Assembly (NCBI GenBank): GCA_035501615.1
Contig: DATJVY010000019.1
Span: 11,606 to 75,605, forward strand
Reading direction: 5' to 3'
From: RPRB01 sp035501615
GTDB lineage: Bacteria > Myxococcota > Myxococcia > Myxococcales > Myxococcaceae
DNA: 64,000 nucleotides
Part shown: positions 32,456 to 41,523 of the stretch, in pieces
Layout: each line of letters starts with the position of its first letter
Numbering within the stretch: the first letter of the stretch is position 1
The notes under the pieces: generated by a model
Database searches by the model: none
The model's input: the letters and a program-made list of their open reading frames with translations, nothing else
What the model was told of the DNA's origin: nothing
Translations under genes and position numbers: made by a program

Positions 32456-34987
32456 ATGCCCCGCCGCGCCCCTCGACCGTCGTTGCTCCGCCGGCTGCTC
32501 CTCCTCCTCGGAGCGCTGGTGCTGGCCGCGGTGAGCGCCGCGGTCGGCGTCTTCCTCTGGTTCAGTCGCGGGCTGCCCTCGGTGGAGGCGCTCCGCGACT
32601 ACCGCCCGCCACAGGTCACCAAGGTCATCTGCGCCGACGGGACGGTGTGCGCCGAATACTTCCTCGAGCGGCGGACCCTGGTCGACGCGGCGGCGCTGCC
32701 CGTGCACGTGCGCAACGCCTTCCTCGCCGCCGAGGACGCGGACTTCTACCGCCACGAGGGCCTGGACTACCTGGGCATGCTCCGCGCCGGCTTCAAGGCG
32801 CTCCTTCCCGGCGGGCACCTCACCGGCGCTTCCACCATCACCCAGCAGGCCTGCCGCAACCTCCTGCTCAGCCAGGAGCGAAAGCTGAGCCGGAAGATCC
32901 GCGAGTGGATCCTCACCCCGCGGATGGAGCGCGCCCTCACCAAGGACCAGATCCTCAACCTCTACCTGAACCAGATCTACTTCGGGCACAACCGCTACGG
33001 CATCGAGGAGGCGGCGCTCTACTACTTCGGCAAGCACGCCTCGGCGCTGAGCATCCCCGAGGCGGCGATGCTCGCCGGGGTGGTGCAGCAGCCCGAGCGC
33101 ATCAACCCGGTGACCAGCATGACCCGGGCGAAGGCGCGCCAGGCCTACGTCCTGGGGCAGATGCTGAAGCACGGGCTCCTTCCCCAGAAGGAGCACGACG
33201 CCGCGCTGAAGGCCCCGGTGGTGCTCGGCCCGCGGCCGCCGTCCCCGGTCGGGCCGTACTACGTCGAGGAGATTCGCCGGATGCTCGTGGCACGCTACGG
33301 CGACGGGGTGGTGCTCACCAGCGGGATGCGGGTCGACATCGCCATGGACCCGAAGCTCCAGGCGCTCGCCGACGTGGCGCTGCGCGACGGGCTGGAGCTG
33401 CTCGACCGGCGGATGGGGTACCAGGGCCCGCTCGGGGAGCTGGACGGCAAGCGCTTCGGACAGCTGCGCCTCCTGCTCGAGAACCGGCTCGCCGACGCCG
33501 GCAGGCGCAGCCAGGAGGCGGGGCTGGTGGCCGACCTCTCGCGCCTCGCCCAGCCGAAGCAGGTCACGGGCGAGGAGGAGGAGGGCGCCGAGGAGCGGCC
33601 GGAGGCGAGCGCGGAGGGTGAGGCCGCCCCCACCACCGACGAGGTGCTGGTGCGCGCCGTTCCGCTCGTGCCGGTGAAGGAGGGACTGCGCCTCGGTGGC
33701 TACGTCACCCAGGTCGACGATGCGCGGAAGGTCGCGATGCTCGACTTCGTGGGGCGCTCCGGCACCCTGAGCTTCGGCAGCGTCTCCTGGGCACGTCCCC
33801 GCGGCGTGGGCAAGTGGACCCAGGCGCCGAACAAGCTCTCCGACGTGCTGAAGCCCGGGCAGCTGGTGCGGGCGCGCATCCTGTCCGCTCCGGCCGGCGG
33901 CAAGCCGCTCGAGGTCACCCTCGACCAGGTCCCCGAGGTGCAGGGGGCGATCACCGTCATCGACCCCGCGACGCGGCGGGTGCTCGCCCTGACCGGTGGC
34001 TACGACTTCGCCCGCTCGCCGTTCAACCGCGCCACCCAGGCCCGGAGGCAGCCCGGCTCGGCCTTCAAGCCCTTCCTCTACGCCGCGGCGCTGCAGAGCC
34101 AGAAGTTCACTCCGGTCTCGGTGCTGAACGACGCGCCGGAGGCGGTGCGGGACCCCTGGACCGGGAAGGTGTGGAAGCCGCACAACTACGAGCGGAGCGG
34201 CTTCGAGGGCCCGATGACGCTGCGTCAGGCGCTGACGAAGTCCAAGAACACCGTCTCCGTCCGCCTCATCGAGGCGATCACCCCCCAGGTGGCGATCGAC
34301 TTCGCCCGCCGGGCGGGGATCCGCTCGGAGATGCCGGACAACCTCACCCTGGCGCTGGGGACGGGCGAGGTCACCGAGCTCGAGCTGGCCAACGCCTACA
34401 CGACGTTCGACGCGCTGGGGAAGTACGCCGACCCCATCCTCCTCGTCCGGGTGACGGACGTGCACGGGACGGTGCTCGAGGAGCACCAGGCCGCCCCCGA
34501 GGAGACCATCCCGCCCGCGGTCGCCTACCTCGCCACCTCGCTGATGCGCAGCGTGGTCGAGGAAGGCACGGCGGCGGCGGTGCGCGAGCTGGCGCGACCG
34601 GCGGCGGGGAAGACCGGCACCGCCAACGAGTACCGGGACGCCTGGTTCAGCGGCTACACCCCCGACCTCGTCGCCACCGCCTGGGTGGGGTTCGACGATC
34701 ACTCGAGCCTGGGCACCGGAGAGACCGGCGGGCGGGCCGCGCTCCCCATCTGGCTCGGCTTCATGCGGGCGGCGCTGGAGAGCAGGCCCGCGCGCGACTT
34801 CGACATTCCCCCGGGCGTGCTCAGCGTGCGGGTCGACCCCAGCACGGGCCTGCTCGCCGGGTCGCACGTTCCCGGTCGGGCCGAGAACTTCCTCGAGGGC
34901 ACCGCGCCGACCGCCGAGGCACCCCCGCCCGGTCAGGCGAGCCCGGACCGGTTCCTGATGGAGGAGCCCGGCCGGGGTCGGCTGTGA
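32456..34987 (+). CDS. Class A penicillin-binding protein (PBP1A type)
   Basis: An 843-residue bifunctional peptidoglycan synthase. One membrane anchor lies near 8-32. The glycosyltransferase (GT51) domain has the AAEDADFYRHEG and TGASTITQQ motifs. An OB-like insert follows (GYVTQVDDARKVAMLD). The transpeptidase domain has the active Ser near 535 (GSAFKPF), SKN and KTGT near 719. A long acidic loop rich in Glu lies about 365-390. It polymerises glycan strands and cross-links stem peptides. The ATG at 32456 was chosen to keep the anchor at the N-terminus. Its stop overlaps the GTG of the next gene (GTGA). Confidence 0.93.
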   Translation: MPRRAPRPSLLRRLLLLLGALVLAAVSAAVGVFLWFSRGLPSVEALRDYRPPQVTKVICADGTVCAEYFLERRTLVDAAALPVHVRNAFLAAEDADFYRHEGLDYLGMLRAGFKALLPGGHLTGASTITQQACRNLLLSQERKLSRKIREWILTPRMERALTKDQILNLYLNQIYFGHNRYGIEEAALYYFGKHASALSIPEAAMLAGVVQQPERINPVTSMTRAKARQAYVLGQMLKHGLLPQKEHDAALKAPVVLGPRPPSPVGPYYVEEIRRMLVARYGDGVVLTSGMRVDIAMDPKLQALADVALRDGLELLDRRMGYQGPLGELDGKRFGQLRLLLENRLADAGRRSQEAGLVADLSRLAQPKQVTGEEEEGAEERPEASAEGEAAPTTDEVLVRAVPLVPVKEGLRLGGYVTQVDDARKVAMLDFVGRSGTLSFGSVSWARPRGVGKWTQAPNKLSDVLKPGQLVRARILSAPAGGKPLEVTLDQVPEVQGAITVIDPATRRVLALTGGYDFARSPFNRATQARRQPGSAFKPFLYAAALQSQKFTPVSVLNDAPEAVRDPWTGKVWKPHNYERSGFEGPMTLRQALTKSKNTVSVRLIEAITPQVAIDFARRAGIRSEMPDNLTLALGTGEVTELELANAYTTFDALGKYADPILLVRVTDVHGTVLEEHQAAPEETIPPAVAYLATSLMRSVVEEGTAAAVRELARPAAGKTGTANEYRDAWFSGYTPDLVATAWVGFDDHSSLGTGETGGRAALPIWLGFMRAALESRPARDFDIPPGVLSVRVDPSTGLLAGSHVPGRAENFLEGTAPTAEAPPPGQASPDRFLMEEPGRGRL

Positions 34988-36213
34988 GCGCGGGGCCGCT
35001 GCTCACCATCGCGTTGCTGGCCACCGCGTCCCCGGAGCCTGCACCTTCGCTGGAGGCGCTCGCCGGGCAGCTCGTCCCGGAGGTGGTGGCGGCGCGCCCC
35101 GAGGCTCCGGTGGCGGTCCTGGTCCAGGCCCCGTCGGCGGCGCTGGCCGATGCCTCCTCGGCACTGCTCGCCGCACGCCTCGGCGAGGCCGGCCTTCCGT
35201 CCCTCGTGCTCGCCGCGGGGGACGACGCGCCGGCGCGGGCCCGCGCGCTGGGCGCCCGGAGCCTGGTGAGCGTCCGGATCCAGGTCGGCGCCGAGCTGGG
35301 GGCGGCGGGCGAGGTGCGAAGCGTCTGGCGGAACTTCTGGGCGGGGCGAACGCCTCTCCAGTCCGGTCCGGCACGGGTCCTGACCGCTGCGGTGCCGGTG
35401 GACCGGACGACGCAGCAGCTCGCCGGTGCGTCCGGAGGGGGTGGGCTCACGCTCGATCCGGCGCCGCTCGCACGCTTCTCCGATCGGACCGCCGCGCTCG
35501 CCACCGGCGACCTCGACGGCGACGGCCGGCCCGAGCTCGCGGTGCTGGTCGGAGGCGAGGTGCGGGTGCTCGCCGCCTCGGGAGAGCTGCTCGCGCAGAG
35601 GACGCTCGTGGAGCTCCCTCCTGCCGCGGCCCCGGCGCGCGAGCCCTTCGGGACGCTGTGCATCGTCGAGGGGCGGCTCCTGGTCGCCTGGGCCCGTGCC
35701 GAGACGGGTCTCGTGCTCCAGCTCCAGGGCGGCCAGCTGGTCCGTGCCGGGGGAGGCACCGGCCCGAGCCTGGGCTGCGGCGAGTCGGCGGAGCCGGCCT
35801 CCTTCGTGCCCGGAGCCGCGCGGCTGGTCCTCACCCGGGGGCCGGAGCGCGACTCGCTCTGGGGAGGAGACGCGCGGGGCGGCCACCGCCTCCTGCTCTT
35901 CCCCGACGGCACCGCCCGCTGGATCTCGCCCGGCGCGCAGGTACGGCTGCTCCGCGACGTGGGCGCCGGCGCGGCGCTCTTGCCCTGGGGGGACGGGATG
36001 CGGGTCGCGGCCAGCAGCGCCGCCGCTGCGCCGGTGGAGGACCGCCTGCGGCTCGTCGGCGCCGGTGGGGACGAGCCCTCCGTCGCCGTTCCGGGGCGCA
36101 TCCTCCAGGTCCGTCCGGCCCCGGCGGCGACGGCGAGCGCGCCCGCGCTGGTGCTCGGGGTGTGGACCTCCGACGGAGGCTCGGAGCTGCGGCTGGTGCG
36201 GGGGGCGCCTTGA
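34984..36213 (+). CDS. Secreted protein with VCBS/FG-GAP-like repeat
   Basis: A 409-residue protein with a short signal-like N-terminus. It has one clear calcium-loop-like repeat (GDLDGDGRPELAVLVGG near 170-187) of the VCBS/FG-GAP type, and the rest is Ala/Gly-rich beta structure that may form a propeller. No enzyme motif was found. The GTG start overlaps the stop of the penicillin-binding protein gene, and its own stop overlaps the next gene (TTGA), so all are coupled. A role as an extracytoplasmic partner of PBP1A is inference. The longer frame from 33814 is a shadow until this point. Confidence 0.7.
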   Translation: MSAGPLLTIALLATASPEPAPSLEALAGQLVPEVVAARPEAPVAVLVQAPSAALADASSALLAARLGEAGLPSLVLAAGDDAPARARALGARSLVSVRIQVGAELGAAGEVRSVWRNFWAGRTPLQSGPARVLTAAVPVDRTTQQLAGASGGGGLTLDPAPLARFSDRTAALATGDLDGDGRPELAVLVGGEVRVLAASGELLAQRTLVELPPAAAPAREPFGTLCIVEGRLLVAWARAETGLVLQLQGGQLVRAGGGTGPSLGCGESAEPASFVPGAARLVLTRGPERDSLWGGDARGGHRLLLFPDGTARWISPGAQVRLLRDVGAGAALLPWGDGMRVAASSAAAAPVEDRLRLVGAGGDEPSVAVPGRILQVRPAPAATASAPALVLGVWTSDGGSELRLVRGAP

Positions 36214-37562
36214 GCCGGACGCCCCTGATGCTGGTGCTGCTCGTCGCCACCGGAACGCCGCGGCCGGCCGGAGCGGCGGCCCGCGCCCGCGACGGTGGGA
36301 CGCTCCGGGTCGCCGCGCTGCCCGAGGTACGTGCGGACCGCACCGGCGAGACTCCGGAGGGAGCCGTCGCCGCGGCGCTCCTCGCCGCCCCGCTCTGCCG
36401 GCTGGATGCACTCGGGCATCCGGAGCCGCTGCTCGCCACCTTCCAGCGCAGCTCCGACGGGGTCAGCGTCCTGCCGCGGCCCGGGACCCGCTTCCCCTCC
36501 GGCGCGCCGCTCGGGCCCGCGGAGCTCGCCCGGGCCTGGAGCCGGGCGCTGGAGCGGAGCCCGGCCGCGCGGGCCGCGCTGGCACCGGTACACGACGCCG
36601 CCGCCACGCTGGAGCAGGCCGCGCGCACCCGGGGGACGGCGCTCGTCCTCCAACTGGCCCACCCCTGGCCGGACCTCGAGGCCACGCTCTGCCATCCCGC
36701 GCTCGCGCCGACCCTCGGAGACGGCGGGACCGAGGGCATCGGGCCCTACCTGCCCGACGGGTCCGACCGGGGGCGCGCCTCTCCGGGCTTCCCCGAGGGA
36801 CGCCCGCACCCGGACGCCTTCGTCCTCTCCAGCCTCGCGCGGCGGGCGGCGCAGCGGGCGCTCGAGTCCCGCTCGGTCCAGGTCCTGCTCGGCGACGGCG
36901 GGGAGGCGGGGAGCCCGGCGCTCTTCGCCACCTACCTGGTCTCGCGGCCGGCGGCGCGCCCGGTGGTCGCCCTCCTCGCACCGCGGCTCGACCGGGCGGC
37001 TCTCGTCCGGAGCTTCGTCGGAGGGCAGGCGGCGCCGATGCCGGGGCTCCTCCCGCCCGCGCTCGGTGGGCCCGACCGACCCGGGGCGCGACCGCCGCCG
37101 GCGCGGGGCGCGGGGACCGGGCTGCTCCTCTACGTCGCCGACCGGCCCGCGCAGCGCGCGGTTGCCGAGCGGCTGCAGATTCTCCTCCGCGACGCGGGGG
37201 TGCAGCTCACGCTCGGCCCGCGCAGCGCCGACGCGCTGGACCGCGACTGGCGCGCCGGGCAAGGAGACCTGGCGCTCCGCTCGGTGCTCCTCCCTCCGCT
37301 TCCGGCGCCGGCGCTGGCGGTGGCGCTGGAGCTCGGCGTGGACGTGGCGACGGCGGACCGGGAGCGGGCGGCGCTGGGCGCGCTCTCCGACCCGGCAGAG
37401 CGAGCGGCACGGGCCAGGGAGCGCGCGCTCCAGCTCGCCTCCGCCCTGCCCGTGCTGCCGCTCTACGTGGAGGGGCTCCGGGCCCGTCTCGACCCCGGGC
37501 TGATCGACGCGCGGCGGGACGGATTCGGGCTCTGGGTGCTCGACGACGCGTGGTGGCCGTGA
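36210..37562 (+). CDS. Family-5-like extracellular solute-binding protein
   Basis: A 450-residue exported protein. The end LPLYVEGLRARLDPG... GFGLWVLDDAWW resembles the end of family-5 (oligopeptide) solute-binding proteins, and the N-terminal GGTLRVAALPE fits their start. Other parts are weakly conserved. A TTG at 36210 overlapping the previous stop is preferred because it gives a charged n-region to the signal peptide; an ATG at 36228 is possible. No ABC permease or ATPase gene is nearby. It ends 17 bases before the histidine kinase gene, so it may feed a ligand signal to that kinase. Confidence 0.65.
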   Translation: MSRTPLMLVLLVATGTPRPAGAAARARDGGTLRVAALPEVRADRTGETPEGAVAAALLAAPLCRLDALGHPEPLLATFQRSSDGVSVLPRPGTRFPSGAPLGPAELARAWSRALERSPAARAALAPVHDAAATLEQAARTRGTALVLQLAHPWPDLEATLCHPALAPTLGDGGTEGIGPYLPDGSDRGRASPGFPEGRPHPDAFVLSSLARRAAQRALESRSVQVLLGDGGEAGSPALFATYLVSRPAARPVVALLAPRLDRAALVRSFVGGQAAPMPGLLPPALGGPDRPGARPPPARGAGTGLLLYVADRPAQRAVAERLQILLRDAGVQLTLGPRSADALDRDWRAGQGDLALRSVLLPPLPAPALAVALELGVDVATADRERAALGALSDPAERAARARERALQLASALPVLPLYVEGLRARLDPGLIDARRDGFGLWVLDDAWWP

Positions 37563-37579
37563 GAGGGGGCTGACGAGGC

Positions 37580-39235
37580 ATGCGGCTCCGCACCCTCCTC
37601 TTCCTCGCCTTCGCCCTGCTTGCGCTCGTCCCGCTCGCGGTGAGCGTGCCGCTCGCGTCGCGGAGGATCGAGGAGACCTTCGCCCGCGAGCTGGGGGCAC
37701 GCGCGGACTCGGCGGCCGCCCTGGCGAACTCCGAGCTGGAGCGGCTCCGGGCGGAGGTGGAGCAGGCGGTGGCTGCCTGCGCGACCGACCCCGCCACCGA
37801 GGCCGTCGCCCTCCAGCTCGAGACCGGCGTTCCTCCGGCAGCCGACGCGATGCGGGCGGTGGCCGAGGGCCGGCCGCTGAGCGTGCTGACGCTGCGGGAT
37901 GCGGCCGGGGTGAGCCGCTCGAGCGCCTTCCTCCCCGCGCGGGTGGGCGACGTCGAGCCCGGGCTGGCCGCGGTGCGGGTGGGCGAGCCGCCGGTGGTGG
38001 TCCCGGTCGAGGTGCAGCGTCCGGACGGCGTCCAGCTCCGGCCGGCGCTCGCCGCTGCCCGCTCGGTGGAGGCCGCCCATGCCTCGGTCACCCTCGTCGG
38101 GGGACGGGTGCTCGACGACGCCTGGGTGGCCCGGCTGGCCGGGCTCACCGGCGCCCGGGTCGAGCTCGAGGGCCCCGGGCTCGCCCCGGCGGTGGCCGGC
38201 ACGGCCGAGGGCCGGACGGTGCAGAGGCAGGTTCCCCTCGGGGCGGCGCTGCTCCGCCTCGCGGTGGGCAGCGCGGCGGTGGACGAGACGCGGGCCACCC
38301 TGCTCCGGGCGCTGCTCGCGGCCGGGGCGCTCGGCCTCGGGCTGGCGCTGCTCGGGGGGCTCCTCGTCGCCCGCGCCATCACCCGGCCGGTGGAGGCCCT
38401 CACCGCCGGCGTGCGCTCGGTGGCCGCGGGCGCTCTCGACACGCGCGTGCCCGCGGCGGGCGCCGGCGAGGTGCGGGTGCTGGTCGACGCCTTCAACCGG
38501 ATGACCGAGGACCTCGGTCACGCCACCCGGGCGCTCCGGGCGGCGGAGCAGGCCGCGGCGTGGGAGGGCGTCGCCCGGAGCCTCGCCCACGAGCTTCGCA
38601 ACCCGCTCACCCCGCTGCAGATGTCGCTGGAGACGCTGCTCGCGGCCCGCTCGGCGCGCGACCCCCGGTTCGAGGCGCTTTTCGTCGAGAGTGCCCCGGC
38701 GATGCTCGAGGAGGTGGAGCGGCTCCGGCGCACCATCGACGCCTTCGCCCGATTCGCCCGGCTGCCCGCGGCGCAGCTCGAGCCCCTGGACCTGACCTCC
38801 TGGACCGAGCAGGCCCTCGGCGTCGCCGGCGCCCGGCCCTCGGTCGCGCTCCGGTGGGAGCCCGGGCCGCCGCTACCGGTCAGGGCGGACCGTGACCAGC
38901 TCGCGCAGCTGCTCCACAACCTCCTCCGGAACGCCGAGGAGGCCATGCCCTCCGGAGGCCGGGTGACGGTGCGGACCCGCGCCGAGGGGAGCTGGGCCCT
39001 GCTCGAGGTGGAGGACACCGGGCCCGGCATCGCCTCCGAGGACCGCGCCCGGGTGCTCGAGCCCGGCATCACCACCAAGGCCAGCGGGACGGGCCTCGGC
39101 CTGGCGCTCGGAGCGCGCATCGCCCAGGGTCACGGAGGCACGCTGGAGGTGGACGGGGCGACGACGGGCGGAGCCCTGCTGCGGCTGCGCATCCCCCGGG
39201 CGGAGGCGGCTACTCCCGGACCGGGGTCGCCTTGA
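37580..39235 (+). CDS. NtrY-like sensor histidine kinase
   Basis: A 551-residue membrane kinase. Two membrane segments (about 5-25 and 238-262) enclose a periplasmic sensor domain. A HAMP domain follows (TRPVEALTAGVRSVAAG), then the H-box LAHELRNPLTPLQ with His near 337, an N-box (LLRNAEEAMPSGG), and G-boxes (DTGPGI, TGLGLAL). The H-box style and HAMP are like NtrY. No response regulator is adjacent. It is the last gene of the PBP1A operon and overlaps the end of the convergent MXAN_5187-like gene by 26 bases. Confidence 0.88.
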   Translation: MRLRTLLFLAFALLALVPLAVSVPLASRRIEETFARELGARADSAAALANSELERLRAEVEQAVAACATDPATEAVALQLETGVPPAADAMRAVAEGRPLSVLTLRDAAGVSRSSAFLPARVGDVEPGLAAVRVGEPPVVVPVEVQRPDGVQLRPALAAARSVEAAHASVTLVGGRVLDDAWVARLAGLTGARVELEGPGLAPAVAGTAEGRTVQRQVPLGAALLRLAVGSAAVDETRATLLRALLAAGALGLGLALLGGLLVARAITRPVEALTAGVRSVAAGALDTRVPAAGAGEVRVLVDAFNRMTEDLGHATRALRAAEQAAAWEGVARSLAHELRNPLTPLQMSLETLLAARSARDPRFEALFVESAPAMLEEVERLRRTIDAFARFARLPAAQLEPLDLTSWTEQALGVAGARPSVALRWEPGPPLPVRADRDQLAQLLHNLLRNAEEAMPSGGRVTVRTRAEGSWALLEVEDTGPGIASEDRARVLEPGITTKASGTGLGLALGARIAQGHGGTLEVDGATTGGALLRLRIPRAEAATPGPGSP

Positions 39236-41024
39236 GAGCGGCGCGTCCGTCCTTCACGTAGACCTGGAAGCGCACCGTGCGGCAGCCGTACTTCTGCACC
39301 ATCTGATCGCGGTTCTTCCGCAGCTTCCCGGCGAACTTCTCGAAGGTGAGGCCGTCGCCGCTTTCGCCGCACCGCTCGCGCACGGCGAGGAACTCGTGGA
39401 AGACGTCCTGGAAGTGCGCCTCGTCGGGAAGCACCGGCTTCGGCAGGGGCTGGGGACGCGGGCCGGAGACCCGGCTGGAGGCCAGCAGCTCCGGGGACAC
39501 GTCGGCGACCCGCGTCGCCTCGGGGATGGCGTTGGCGGCCGGACCGAGCGCCGCGGCGGGCGGCAGGTTGAAGTCCGGCAGGTTCGGCACCGGGTAGGCG
39601 GTGGTGGGCTGGTGGTCGTAGTCGAGCGGCGCTGGAGGCGGTGGAGCCTTGGGCGCGGCCGGGCGGGGCGGCGTGGCCGGCGCCGGGGACAGCCGCTGCG
39701 AGGGAGGGCGGATCGGCACGGGCGTCGGCTCCGGAGGCGGAGGCATCGCGTCCAGGAGGGCGGCCAGGTCGTCCCTGGGCCCCTCGCGCGGCGTCCCGGG
39801 CCCGGGGAGCCCATCGGACTCGGGGAACGGCTCGAGGGCGGTGCCGCCTTCCTCGACCGGGGTTGGCTCCGGCGGCGGCAGCGGCGGCTCCGGGGCCTCG
39901 TCGAGCTCGACGGAGGTGCGCGCGCGCCCCACCGGCGCAGGAGCACGCGGCTCGGGAGGCCGCGTGTCGGTCTCGGGGGCGCGGAAGACCGGCGGCGGCG
40001 CGGTGCTCAGGCCGAACAGGCCCCGGCGGCGGCGGGGGCCCGGCTCGGTGTCCTCCTGGAGCTGGGTGCGGAGCGGGGTCTCCTGGCCGATCCACAGCCA
40101 GAGGGCGACCAGCCCGGCGAGGAGGAAGAGCATCGCCCCGAGGCTGAACCGCTGCGTGTCGGCGATGGCGGACATCGCGGGCTCGGTGCTGACCAGCGCC
40201 AGGGCCTCCAGCGGCTGTCCGGGCACCCCGCGGCGGAGCGCGACCCGGAGCGCTGGGTCCGGCCCGGAGGCGAAGAGGGGCAGCCGCAGGAACCCGAGCG
40301 AGCCAGCCGGGCCACGCACGACGACGGCGCTCTTGCCCACCGGAGTCTCGCGGAGGGCGTCCGGGAGCCGGGCCTTCTCCGGCCCGCCGCTGGAGACGAG
40401 CTTTCCGGCCTGAACAACCCCGAGCGCGGAGAGACCGGTCTCGAGCGCGACCTGGTCCGCGGTGCCCTCGGGGAGCAGCGGCCCGCCGACGACGAGCATC
40501 CCCTGGGCGCGGGCCTCCTTGTCCGAGCCGAGGAGCGGAAAAGAGAAGAAGAGGTAGGTCGTCCCGAACGCCTCGCGGGTCTGTCCGTCGCTCCCCGCGC
40601 CCGCGACCGAGTCGGGGTCGAGGCCGGCCAGCGCTTCCACGGGGGGCTGGGCGCCGCGGGCGAAGACCGTGCCGGTGTCGGTGCGCACGCCGAGCACCAG
40701 GCCGGGGCGGAGGGCGTTGGAGACCGCATCCGCGGCGTTCCGGCGTACGCTCGACATCCGCTCGATGGCGAGGTCGGCCTTGCCACCCCGGAGTGCCTCG
40801 GCGGTGACGAACGCGCCCGGCGAGCTCCCCAGACGGAGCGCGAGACCCTGCAGCTCGGCCCGGCGGCCCGCGAGGCGCACGGACACGGCGTCCACGCCAC
40901 GCTGGGCGTACGCCGCGGCCTGCGTTTCCGCCTTCTCGCTGAAGGACGATGCAGTGAGCGAGAGGTCCGCCAGCCAGAGCGCGAGCGCCGGCAGCGCGAA
41001 CAGAAGCAGCTTGAAGCGGGACAT
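39210..41024 (-). CDS. MXAN_5187-like membrane protein
   Basis: A 604-residue protein. An N-terminal membrane segment precedes a periplasmic region (about 30-290) with a double-Cache-like look, then a second membrane segment near 292-312. A long Pro/Glu-rich linker (about 325-490) leads to a conserved C-terminal domain (about 510-604: AHFQDVFHEFLAVRERCGE, TFEKFAGKLRKNRDQM). The C-terminal part matches what I remember as the MXAN_5187 C-terminal family of myxobacteria. Function unknown. The start MSRFKLLLF is supported by a GGG-rich ribosome-binding region. It overlaps the histidine kinase end by 26 bases. Confidence 0.75.
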   Translation of the reverse strand: MSRFKLLLFALPALALWLADLSLTASSFSEKAETQAAAYAQRGVDAVSVRLAGRRAELQGLALRLGSSPGAFVTAEALRGGKADLAIERMSSVRRNAADAVSNALRPGLVLGVRTDTGTVFARGAQPPVEALAGLDPDSVAGAGSDGQTREAFGTTYLFFSFPLLGSDKEARAQGMLVVGGPLLPEGTADQVALETGLSALGVVQAGKLVSSGGPEKARLPDALRETPVGKSAVVVRGPAGSLGFLRLPLFASGPDPALRVALRRGVPGQPLEALALVSTEPAMSAIADTQRFSLGAMLFLLAGLVALWLWIGQETPLRTQLQEDTEPGPRRRRGLFGLSTAPPPVFRAPETDTRPPEPRAPAPVGRARTSVELDEAPEPPLPPPEPTPVEEGGTALEPFPESDGLPGPGTPREGPRDDLAALLDAMPPPPEPTPVPIRPPSQRLSPAPATPPRPAAPKAPPPPAPLDYDHQPTTAYPVPNLPDFNLPPAAALGPAANAIPEATRVADVSPELLASSRVSGPRPQPLPKPVLPDEAHFQDVFHEFLAVRERCGESGDGLTFEKFAGKLRKNRDQMVQKYGCRTVRFQVYVKDGRAALKATPVRE

Positions 41025-41123
41025 CCCCTTCCTTTGGGGCAGTCGAGTGGCCCTTGTTTATAGGCCGCCGGTGCGCGGACCAGCAAGGGAAGCAGCCCCT
41101 CGCCGAGCCCTCGCACGGACGCG

Positions 41124-41477
41124 TCAGCTCCCGTCGGTGGGGAGATCTGCGAGTGAGGGGCCGGAGTGGTCGTGCTTCCGATCGAGGTACTTCTTCGCCG
41201 CACGCTCGATGCGATCGGACGCGGCGGCGATGGCGCGGTGAATCTCGTCTGACCGCTCCGTGACCTGCAGCGCAGGGTGACCCGGCACGTGCACGGTGAC
41301 GCGCGCCTCCAGGTCCATGCCTCCCTTGCTCTCGTTCGTGTCGACCAGGTGCACCTCGACCTGGACCGCGGGTTCCTGTCCCAGCACCCGGTCCAGCGCG
41401 CGCCGCATGTGGATCTCGCAGTACTCGCGGAGCGCGTCCGTGACCTGGATGTGAACGCCTCGTACCAGCAGCTGCAT
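41124..41477 (-). CDS. hpf: Ribosome hibernation-promoting factor
   Basis: A 117-residue protein of the HPF/RaiA family, which binds the 30S decoding centre and silences ribosomes in stationary phase. VRGVHIQVTDALREYC at the start and a beta-alpha-beta fold with RASDRIERAAKKYLDR-like end fit the short form, without the extra long-HPF C-terminal dimerisation domain. The ATG at 41477 has GGAGG 8 bases upstream. That sequence can pair with an upstream CTCC (see the hairpin entry). The gene is divergent from the DUF2007-like gene. Confidence 0.92.
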   Translation of the reverse strand: MQLLVRGVHIQVTDALREYCEIHMRRALDRVLGQEPAVQVEVHLVDTNESKGGMDLEARVTVHVPGHPALQVTERSDEIHRAIAAASDRIERAAKKYLDRKHDHSGPSLADLPTDGS

Positions 41478-41481
41478 CGGA

Positions 41482-41503
41482 GAAGCCTCCTTGGAGCTGC
41501 TTC
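41482..41503 (-). promoter_or_regulatory. hpf: Hairpin covering the hpf ribosome-binding site
   Basis: On the minus strand GAAGC-AG-CTC-CAAG-GAG-GCTTC can fold so that the GGAGG of the hpf ribosome-binding site pairs with CTCC. The outer pairs GAAGC/GCTTC make the stem stable, with a 2-base bulge on the upstream side. It could limit hpf translation until opened. Confidence 0.35.
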
Positions 41504-41523
41504 GCCTGTTAAGGTGATCGGCC

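Noticed and set aside
31748..34867. A 1039-residue open frame on the minus strand
   Set aside because: It lies opposite the penicillin-binding protein, is rich in Arg/His/Gly/Pro, and has no motif. High GC content gives few stops in shadow frames.
36228..37562. A complete ABC peptide transporter around the solute-binding protein
   Set aside because: No permease or ABC ATPase frame exists on either side; neighbours are a VCBS-like protein and a histidine kinase.
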